Shown here in pieces: positions 56,743 to 64,000 of a stretch of DNA of 64,000 nt. This stretch comes from Fen-1245 sp963835535 (lineage in GTDB: Bacteria > Gemmatimonadota > Gemmatimonadetes > Gemmatimonadales > JACORV01), in the NCBI GenBank assembly GCA_963835535.1, contig CAWIFL010000002.1:434001-498000 (forward strand). Direction: 5' to 3'. Numbering within the stretch: position 1 is the first letter of the stretch; each line of letters opens with the position of its first letter. The translations under genes and the position numbers were made by a program. The notes beneath the pieces were generated by a model. That model saw only the letters and a list, made by a program, of their open reading frames with translations, did not search any database and had not been told where the DNA came from.

Positions 56743-57653
56743 CGGTGTTGATGGAGAGCAAGTTGCCGCTCCCGCTCCTCCGGCGCGGGAAGGTGCGCGA
56801 GGTCTACACGGTGGACGCGGACCGGCTGCTGCTCGTGGCCAGCGACCGGATCAGCGCCTTCGACGTCGTGCTCCGCGAGCCGGTGCCGTCCAAGGGCGAG
56901 GTGCTGACCCAGCTCAGCGCGTTCTGGTTCGCCCGCCTCGCCGCGGCCAGGCCGCACCACTGCATCAGCGCGGACGCGGACGAGATCGTGCAGGCGGTGA
57001 GCGCCCTCGCGCCCCACCGCGACCAGATCGAAGGCCGGGCGATGCTGGTGCGCCGCACCGAGCCCGTGGCCTTCGAGTGCGTGGTGCGCGGCTACATCTC
57101 CGGCTCCGCGTGGAAGGAGTACAAGGGCGCGGGGACCCTGGCGGGCGAGCCGATGCCCAGGGGCCTCCAGGAATCCGACAAGCTCGCCGAGCCCATCTTC
57201 TCCCCGGCCACCAAGGCCGAGGTCGGGCACGACGAGAACGTGACGTTCGACCGGGTCGCCGACGCCCTCGGCACCAAGCGCGCCGCCGAGCTGCGGGACC
57301 GCTCCCTGGAGCTCTACGAGGAGGCGCAGGTCTTCGCGGCCTCCCGCGGGATCATCATCGCGGACACCAAGTTCGAGTTCGGAACCGCCGGCGGCCGCCT
57401 GGTGCTGATCGACGAGGTCCTCACACCCGACTCGTCGCGCTTCTGGCCGGCGGACGGGTATCGGCCGGGCAGGTCGCAGCCGAGCTTCGACAAGCAGCCG
57501 GTGCGGGACTACCTGGATGCTTTGCGCAAGGCCGGGAAGTGGAACGGGGAAGCCCCCGCTCCTCCGCTGCCGCCCGAGGTGGTGCGGGCGACCAGCGAGC
57601 GGTACCGCGACATCTTCCGGCGCCTGTCCGACGGCGCCCGTGGGGGGCAGTGA
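56739..57653 (+). CDS. purC: phosphoribosylaminoimidazole-succinocarboxamide synthase
   Basis: A 304-residue SAICAR synthase of the longer type. RRGKVREVYTVDADRLLLVA, SDRISAFDVVLREPVPSKG, VVRGYISGSAWKEYK, ADTKFEFGT and the C-terminal DKQPVRDYLDAL are present. ATG overlaps the purB stop by four bases. PurC supplies the substrate for PurB, so their adjacency is functional. Confidence 0.97.
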   Translation: MTVLMESKLPLPLLRRGKVREVYTVDADRLLLVASDRISAFDVVLREPVPSKGEVLTQLSAFWFARLAAARPHHCISADADEIVQAVSALAPHRDQIEGRAMLVRRTEPVAFECVVRGYISGSAWKEYKGAGTLAGEPMPRGLQESDKLAEPIFSPATKAEVGHDENVTFDRVADALGTKRAAELRDRSLELYEEAQVFAASRGIIIADTKFEFGTAGGRLVLIDEVLTPDSSRFWPADGYRPGRSQPSFDKQPVRDYLDALRKAGKWNGEAPAPPLPPEVVRATSERYRDIFRRLSDGARGGQ

Positions 57654-58300
57654 TGCGCATGGCACCGGAGGGGTGGCCGTTCGTGAAGGTCGCGCTCGCG
57701 CTCGACGCGGCGCTCCTGGTGGTCTGGTACTCGTGGCCCGGCTGGTCCCTGGCGCTCGTGGGCGTGGGGGTCCTGCTGACGCTCTGGGTGGCGGCGTTCT
57801 TCCGGGACCCGCAGCGTCGGGGTCCGCGCGGCGACAATCTCGTCCTCGCGCCGGCGGACGGCCGCGTCTGCAGCATCGCCCAGGTCGATGAGCCGATGTA
57901 TCTTCATCGCAAAGCCACCCGGGTCAGCATCTTCATGAACGTGCTCAACGTGCACGTGAACCGGTATCCGGTCTCCGGCGAGATCGAGGTGGTCCACTAC
58001 AACCCGGGGCAATTCACGGTGGCGAGCCATGACAAGGCATCGCTGGTGAACGAGCAGGCGTCGGTGGGCATCCTCGGGCCGCGCGGGCCGGTGCTGGTCC
58101 GGCAGATCGCGGGCAACATCGCGCGCCGGATCGTGACGGACGCGGGCGCCGGCGACCGCGCCGTGCAGGGCGAGCGCTTCGGCATGATCCGGTTCGGCTC
58201 CCGCGTGGACCTGTTCCTCGATCCGGCGGTGCCGATCAAGGTCGCCCTCGACCAGCGCGTCGTGGCCGGCCAGACGGTGCTCGCGGAGTACGCCGGATGA
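57653..58300 (+). CDS. psd: phosphatidylserine decarboxylase
   Basis: A 215-residue short-form proenzyme making phosphatidylethanolamine. Two N-terminal membrane helices (VALALDAALLVVWYSW and LALVGVGVLLTLWVAAFF), APADGRVCSI, MNVLNVHVNRYPVSG, and the self-cleavage site in MIRFGSRVDLF, where Ser becomes the pyruvoyl group. TGATG overlap with purC. It forms a pair with pssA but is embedded in purine genes. Confidence 0.95.
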   Translation: MRMAPEGWPFVKVALALDAALLVVWYSWPGWSLALVGVGVLLTLWVAAFFRDPQRRGPRGDNLVLAPADGRVCSIAQVDEPMYLHRKATRVSIFMNVLNVHVNRYPVSGEIEVVHYNPGQFTVASHDKASLVNEQASVGILGPRGPVLVRQIAGNIARRIVTDAGAGDRAVQGERFGMIRFGSRVDLFLDPAVPIKVALDQRVVAGQTVLAEYAG

Positions 58301-59172
58301 CGGCCCCCCGCCCTCGGCCCCGGGGGATGCGCCGGGCCATCGTGATTCTGCCGAGCGCCTTCACCTCGGGGAATCTCTTTTTCGGCGTCTGGTCCATCGT
58401 GGAGTCCGCGCGCGGCAACTTCGGCCTCGCCGCGTGGTTCGTCATCGCGGCGGCGGTGCTCGATATGCTGGACGGCCGCGTGGCGCGGATGAGCCGGACG
58501 GGCGGCGCCTTCGGGGCGGAGCTCGACTCGCTCGCGGACGTGGTCTCGTTCGGGGTGGCCCCGGCGATGCTCGTCTACTTCTGGCGGTTCCGAGGCGGCG
58601 AGTGGGCGTGGCTCCTGTCGTTCATCTACGTGCTCGCCGCGGCGCTCCGCCTGGCCCGGTTCAACGTGGTCCAGGCCGGGCAGGCCAAGACGCACTTCAT
58701 CGGCCTGTCGTCGCCGATCTCGGGCATCACCCTCGCGTCCGTCTATCCCTTCACGCAGACAGTCTTCTTCCAGGAGCAGTTCGGCTTCCTGCCGCTGTCG
58801 CTGATGGTCGCGCTGCTCGCGATCGTGCTCGCCCTGCTGATGGTGAGCCAGGTGCCGTACCCGGTCCTGCCCACCGCGGGGCTGAGGACGTGGAAGGGGC
58901 GCGCCTCGCTGGCCGCGCATCTGCTCGCACTCGCCGGCGCTATCTGGTTCCCGGAGTTCTTCTTCTTCCTGGCCGGCATCGCGTTGATCGCCTACGGCCT
59001 GATACGCGCCGTCGCGCTCGGGCTGCTCGAGCGGCTCCCGGAGCGCGACCTGCTGCGGGACGACGACGAGGAGGGCGAGCGCCCCATCGACTACGACGTC
59101 GGCCCCGGGCGCGGGCGCTTCGGATTGCGGCGACGCCGTCACTCGGGCGGACAGCGCCCGGGGAGCCCGTGA
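58297..59172 (+). CDS. pssA: CDP-diacylglycerol-serine O-phosphatidyltransferase
   Basis: A 291-residue membrane enzyme producing phosphatidylserine for Psd. The CDP-alcohol phosphotransferase motif is complete: LDMLDGRVARMSRTGGAFG then AELDSLADVVSFG. About eight hydrophobic helices span 14-245, followed by a charged, disordered tail. ATG 58297 overlaps psd by four bases. Confidence 0.95.
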   Translation: MTAPRPRPRGMRRAIVILPSAFTSGNLFFGVWSIVESARGNFGLAAWFVIAAAVLDMLDGRVARMSRTGGAFGAELDSLADVVSFGVAPAMLVYFWRFRGGEWAWLLSFIYVLAAALRLARFNVVQAGQAKTHFIGLSSPISGITLASVYPFTQTVFFQEQFGFLPLSLMVALLAIVLALLMVSQVPYPVLPTAGLRTWKGRASLAAHLLALAGAIWFPEFFFFLAGIALIAYGLIRAVALGLLERLPERDLLRDDDEEGERPIDYDVGPGRGRFGLRRRRHSGGQRPGSP

Positions 59173-59429
59173 TGCGGTTCCGCGCCCGCGTCCGCGTGAT
59201 GCCCCGCCCCTCCATCCTCGATCCGCAGGGGCAGGCGGTCGCGCACGCGCTCGGCGAGCTGGGCTTCAGCGGCGTCGCCGGCGTGCGCGTCGGGCGGACC
59301 GTGGAGCTCGAGCTGGAGGCCGCCTCCGCCGAGGCCGCTCGGGCGGGCGCGCTCAAGATGTGCGAGCGGCTCCTCGCCAATCCGGTGACCGAGGACTTCG
59401 CCCTCGACGCCGTGGAGGCGCAGCCGTGA
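59172..59429 (+). CDS. purS: phosphoribosylformylglycinamidine synthase subunit PurS
   Basis: An 85-residue PurS, the small structural subunit that joins PurL and PurQ. It has RVRVMPRPSILDPQGQAVAHAL, cut here at the conserved DPQG, and CERLLANPVTEDF. TGATG overlap with pssA and GTGA overlap with purQ. Confidence 0.93.
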   Translation: MRFRARVRVMPRPSILDPQGQAVAHALGELGFSGVAGVRVGRTVELELEAASAEAARAGALKMCERLLANPVTEDFALDAVEAQP

Positions 59430-60091
59430 AGATCGCCGTGGTCCGCTTCCCCGGCTCCAACTGCGACGCCGACGCCCTGGCGGCCGCCGCCGCGTCGGGA
59501 GCCGATGCGTATTACGTCTGGCATCGCTCGACCGATCTGGCCGGCGCCGACGTGGCGATCCTGCCCGGCGGGTTCTCGTACGGCGATTACCTGCGGCCCG
59601 GCGCCATCGCGCGCTTCAGCCCCGTGATGCGGGCCGTGGCCGCGCACGCCGCGGCCGGCCGGCCGGTGCTCGGCATCTGCAACGGCTTCCAGATCCTGTG
59701 TGAGGCGCAGCTGCTGCCGGGCGCCCTGGTGCGGAACGGCGGGCTGTCCTTCGTCTGCCGCCCGGTGAGGCTCCGCGTCGAAACGGATGCGACCCCCTTC
59801 ACCGCCCGCTACCGGGTCGGCCAGCAGCTCAGCATGCCCGTCGCACACGGCGACGGCCGCTACGTCGCCGACGACGCCACGCTGGACCGCCTCGAGCGCG
59901 AGGAGCGCGTCGTCTTCCGGTACGTGGGCGGCAATCCGAACGGCGCGATGCGCGACATCGCGGGCATCACCAACGAGGGCCGCAACGTCGTGGGCCTGAT
60001 GCCACATCCCGAGCGCGCCTCCGAGGCGCTGCTCGGCTCGAGCGACGGCGCGGCGGTCTTCGCGCTGGCGGCCGCGGCCGCCGTCGCCTAA
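59426..60091 (+). CDS. purQ: phosphoribosylformylglycinamidine synthase subunit PurQ (glutaminase)
   Basis: A 221-residue class I glutamine amidotransferase. It opens KIAVVRFPGSNCDADA. The nucleophile Cys is in VLGICNGFQILCEA, with His and Glu in GLMPHPERASE, and LPGGFSYGDYLRPGAIA is intact. It delivers ammonia to PurL. GTG 59426 overlaps purS. Confidence 0.97.
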   Translation: MKIAVVRFPGSNCDADALAAAAASGADAYYVWHRSTDLAGADVAILPGGFSYGDYLRPGAIARFSPVMRAVAAHAAAGRPVLGICNGFQILCEAQLLPGALVRNGGLSFVCRPVRLRVETDATPFTARYRVGQQLSMPVAHGDGRYVADDATLDRLEREERVVFRYVGGNPNGAMRDIAGITNEGRNVVGLMPHPERASEALLGSSDGAAVFALAAAAAVA

Positions 60092-60102
60092 GGGGAGGAC
60101 TT

Positions 60103-60648
60103 ATGGCGTCCCGAACCGTCTGCACCCTGCTGGCCTCTCTCGCCCTGATCGCGGCGCCGCTCGCCGCGCAGGACACCACGAGTGCCCCGAAGGACACGAC
60201 CGGCGCGCGCAAGGACTCGGCCGCCGTGGTCCCGCCCGTCGACTCGGCCGGCTTGCGCAAGGACACGACGGCGACGGTCCAGCCTGCCGCGCGGCCCGCC
60301 GACACGACCGCCGCGGCCGCCGCGACGGCGGACAACGCCGTGCGGCCCGGGATGACGGAAGCCGAGGTGCGCTCGCGCTGGGGCGATCCGCTGGCGACGC
60401 GCACGGCCAACGACTGGACCTACCTGTTCTACCGGAACCAGCGCGAGCGCCGCGTCGGCTTCGACGACGTCGTCTTCCTGCAGCATGGCCAGGTCATGGA
60501 CGCGATCGTGCGCTCGCCCGACCACGTGTACGCCGGGGTGAGCAGTTCGCCCGAGGGGCGCGTGCCCGTCTTCACGCCCCCGCAGGGGCGGCCGGACTCC
60601 ACGAAGGGAGCGGCCGTCACCGGTGTGCAGGTGAAGCCGGACCAGTGA
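60103..60648 (+). CDS. secreted protein with BamE/SmpA-like domain
   Basis: A 181-residue protein with a Sec signal peptide (CTLLASLALIAAPLAAQ), then a Thr/Asp/Ala-rich linker with repeats of KDTTG type, then a small domain GMTEAEVRSRWGDPLATRTA-N-DWTYLFYRNQ with the BamE/SmpA layout, and a Pro-rich tail. AGGGGAGGA lies 5 bases before the ATG, one of the strongest ribosome sites in the window. It overlaps purL by four bases. Function unknown; an envelope role is likely, not purine synthesis. Confidence 0.75.
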   Translation: MASRTVCTLLASLALIAAPLAAQDTTSAPKDTTGARKDSAAVVPPVDSAGLRKDTTATVQPAARPADTTAAAAATADNAVRPGMTEAEVRSRWGDPLATRTANDWTYLFYRNQRERRVGFDDVVFLQHGQVMDAIVRSPDHVYAGVSSSPEGRVPVFTPPQGRPDSTKGAAVTGVQVKPDQ

Positions 60649-62927
60649 CCGCCACGGCCCGCCCCGGCGATCCGCAGATCACACCGGAGCTGGTCCGGCA
60701 GCACGGTCTCACCCCCGAAGAGTTCGCCCGCATCCGGACGATGCTCGGCCGCGACCCCACCTGGGTCGAGCTGGGCATCTTCTCGGCGCTGTGGAGCGAG
60801 CACTGCGCCTACAAGCACTCCCGCCCCGTCCTGAAGACGTTCCCCACCGAGGGGCCCCAGGTCATCCAGGGCCCCGGCGAGAACGCCGGCGTGCTCCGCC
60901 TCGGTGACGGCTGGGCGGTGGCGTTCAAGATGGAATCCCACAACCACCCGTCGGCGGTCGAGCCCTACCAGGGCGCCGCGACGGGCGTCGGCGGGATCCT
61001 GCGCGACATCTTCACGATGGGCGCCCGTCCGGTCGCGGTGCTCGACTCCCTCCGCTTCGGCCCGCTCGACAGCGACCGTCAGCGGTATCTGATGAAAGGG
61101 GTCGTGCGCGGGATCGGGGACTACGGCAACTGCGTCGGGGTGCCGACCGTGGGGGGCGACGTCGCCTTCGAGCCGGCCTACGAGGGGAACCCACTGGTCA
61201 ACGCGATGGCGGTGGGGCTGCTGCGCGAGGAGGAGCTGATCCGCGCCCGCGCGGCCGGCCCGGGCAACCCGATCATCGCGGTGGGCGCGCGCACCGGCCG
61301 CGACGGCATTCACGGCGCCTCGTTCGCGTCGGAGGAGCTGTCGGAGCTTAGTGAAGCGCGGCGCCCCCAGGTCCAGGTCGGCGACCCGTTCACCGAGAAG
61401 CTCCTGATCGAGGCGTCCCTGGAGCTGATCCGTTCCGGCCACATCGTCGCCATCCAGGACATGGGCGCCGCAGGGCTGACCTCGAGCTCGGCCGAGATGG
61501 CGGCGCGCGGCGGGGTGGGCGTCGAGATCGACGCCCGGCTGATGCCGACGCGCGAGGCGGACATGACGCCGTACGAGGTGCTGCTCTCGGAGTCGCAGGA
61601 GCGGATGCTCGTGGTGGCGATGAAGGGCCGGGAGCGGGAGGTGGACGCGATCTGCCGTGCCTGGGAGCTGACCAGCGCGGTGATCGGCCGGGTCACCGAC
61701 GACGGGATGTACCGCGTGCGCTGGGGCGAGGACGTCGTCGCGGAAATTCCGGGACAGGCACTGGTCGAAGGCGCGCCGGTCTATCGGCCCGAGGCCCGCG
61801 AGAGCGCCGAGGCCCAGGCGCGGCGCGCGCGGCCGGTGCCGCCTCCGCGCCCCGACCTCGACCTGAGCGCGACGCTGGAGGGGCTCCTCGACCTGCCGAC
61901 GATCGCGTCGAAGCGGTGGGTGTACGAGCAGTACGACACCTCCGTGCAGACCAACACCGTGCTGGGCCCGGGCGGCGACGCGGCGGTCCTGCGCGTGCGC
62001 GACACCCCGCTGGGGCTGGCGCTCTCGAGCGGCGGGAGCGGCCGCTTCGTCTGGCTGGACCCGTACGAGGGCGGAAAGGCGGTCGTGGCCGAGGCGGCAC
62101 GCAACATCGCGGTGACGGGCGCGCGCCCGCTGGGCATCACCGACTGCCTGAACTTCGGCAACCCGGGGCGACCGGAGGTGTTCTTCCAGTTCCGCGAGGC
62201 GTGCCGCGGGATCGCCGACGCGTGCCGCGCCCTCGGGACTCCGGTGACCGGCGGCAACGTCTCGTTCTACAACGAGAGCCCGACCGGAGCGGTCCTTCCC
62301 TCCCCGATGATCGGGATGGTCGGCGTGCTGCGGGACATCGGGTGCCGGGTGCCTGCGGCGTTCCAGGCGGCCGGCGACGCGGTGCTCTGCCTCGGCGCGA
62401 CGCGCGGCGCCCTGGGCGGTTCCCAGTATCTCACGCTCACGGCGGGCGACGTCTTCGGCGCACCTCCGCCGGTGGATCTTGCGGCCGAGCGGGCTCTCGT
62501 CGACTGCCTCGTGGAGTGTGCCGAATCGCGTCTCCTGGCGTCGGCGCACGACGTTTCGGAGGGCGGACTGGCGGTCGCGCTCGTGGAGTGCGCGGCCCTC
62601 GCCCCCGACGCGTTCGGGTGCGACGTGGATCTCGCCGAGGCGGACGGCGCGCTGGCGCCGGCCGCCGTGCTCTTCGGTGAGGACCACGGACGGGCGGTGG
62701 TCAGCGCGCGGCAGAGCGACGTGGCCGCTGTACTCGCCAGCGCGCGCCGGTACGGCGTGCCCGCGCGCGTCGTCGGCAGCGTCGGACGAGCCGCGGGCGC
62801 GGTGCGCATCGGCGCCGCGGGCCGGCGCGTGGAGTTGCCAGTGCGGCGGCTGCGCCAGATCTACGAGAACGCGATCCCGCGCCGCCTGGACGGGGCCGGC
62901 GGCACGCAGCTTGCTCGGGGAGGATAG
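60645..62927 (+). CDS. purL: phosphoribosylformylglycinamidine synthase subunit PurL
   Basis: A 760-residue small-type FGAM synthetase, dependent on PurS and PurQ. It shows SEHCAYKHSRPVLKTFPT, AFKMESHNHPSAVEPYQGAA, GVGGILRDIFTMGARP, VGARTGRDGIHGASFASEEL, and in the second half GGNVSFYNESPTGA. GTG 60645 overlaps the upstream secreted-protein gene. All three subunits are in this operon. Confidence 0.97.
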   Translation: MTATARPGDPQITPELVRQHGLTPEEFARIRTMLGRDPTWVELGIFSALWSEHCAYKHSRPVLKTFPTEGPQVIQGPGENAGVLRLGDGWAVAFKMESHNHPSAVEPYQGAATGVGGILRDIFTMGARPVAVLDSLRFGPLDSDRQRYLMKGVVRGIGDYGNCVGVPTVGGDVAFEPAYEGNPLVNAMAVGLLREEELIRARAAGPGNPIIAVGARTGRDGIHGASFASEELSELSEARRPQVQVGDPFTEKLLIEASLELIRSGHIVAIQDMGAAGLTSSSAEMAARGGVGVEIDARLMPTREADMTPYEVLLSESQERMLVVAMKGREREVDAICRAWELTSAVIGRVTDDGMYRVRWGEDVVAEIPGQALVEGAPVYRPEARESAEAQARRARPVPPPRPDLDLSATLEGLLDLPTIASKRWVYEQYDTSVQTNTVLGPGGDAAVLRVRDTPLGLALSSGGSGRFVWLDPYEGGKAVVAEAARNIAVTGARPLGITDCLNFGNPGRPEVFFQFREACRGIADACRALGTPVTGGNVSFYNESPTGAVLPSPMIGMVGVLRDIGCRVPAAFQAAGDAVLCLGATRGALGGSQYLTLTAGDVFGAPPPVDLAAERALVDCLVECAESRLLASAHDVSEGGLAVALVECAALAPDAFGCDVDLAEADGALAPAAVLFGEDHGRAVVSARQSDVAAVLASARRYGVPARVVGSVGRAAGAVRIGAAGRRVELPVRRLRQIYENAIPRRLDGAGGTQLARGG

Positions 62928-62933
62928 CTTCGG

Positions 62934-64000
<1,067 letters not shown>

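Overview
The window is 64 kb of dense, GC-rich bacterial chromosome with roughly 60 protein genes, no rRNA, tRNA, CRISPR array, insertion sequence or integrase that I can see, and no gene-free stretch above 300 bases. The gene set (leaderless-looking promoters, many 1-4 base stop/start overlaps, few strong Shine-Dalgarno sites, a Ser/Thr kinase with a TPR tail, a BTAD-AAA-beta-propeller regulator, signal peptides ending in AQ) fits a Gemmatimonadota-like organism; that placement is an inference from style, not a proof. A probable frameshift in trpA could mean a metagenome-type assembly error.

Layout, left to right. 1-3851: a giant BTAD/AAA regulator with a membrane helix and an extracytoplasmic beta-propeller, running off the left edge. 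4096-9041: a leftward translation/RNA cluster, fused radical-SAM/DUF2344 protein, RNase G, L21, L27. 9074-12095: divergent acyl-CoA dehydrogenase and aldehyde dehydrogenase. 12109-14107: an accessory patch of small secreted proteins ending inside the 3' end of recQ. 15410-27898: a long leftward operon for propionyl/methylmalonyl-CoA and branched-acyl-CoA metabolism (MeaB, mutase large subunit, Vms1/baeRF-like protein, HAD, B12-binding subunit, carboxyltransferase, a TPP II-like S8 peptidase, split AtuA, enoyl-CoA hydratase). 28007-30992: OsmC, Ser/Thr kinase and DinB genes flanked by an exact 23-bp direct repeat. 31139-39648: a conserved housekeeping run, aspS-phoH-PgpH-ybeY-CNNM/CorC x2, with VanZ and a PTS EIIA.

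39756-52017: an outer-membrane barrel and rlmN (rightward), then a leftward super-operon trpC-trpB-HEAT-HD-GYP-trpA-folB-folK and, after a repeat-rich gap, panB-panC-yqeK-LytR_C. lexA lies in the opposite direction between trpD and trpC. 53190-64000: a rightward operon truA-htrA-purB-purC-psd-pssA-purS-purQ-(BamE-like)-purL-purF, running off the right edge and combining IMP synthesis with phosphatidylethanolamine synthesis.

The most unusual signals are not genes: (i) a family of short G-rich tandem repeats with a strict 7-base or 8-base period, between genes and inside four conserved genes; (ii) two accessory blocks that sit against the 3' end of a core gene, with a piece of that gene's tail repeated on the far side; (iii) promoters of the form TTGACN-N17-hexamer placed 6-9 bases before the start codon; (iv) a tandem 46-bp hairpin unit with compensatory stem changes after rpmA; and (v) trpA split by a one-base shift at a G6 run.
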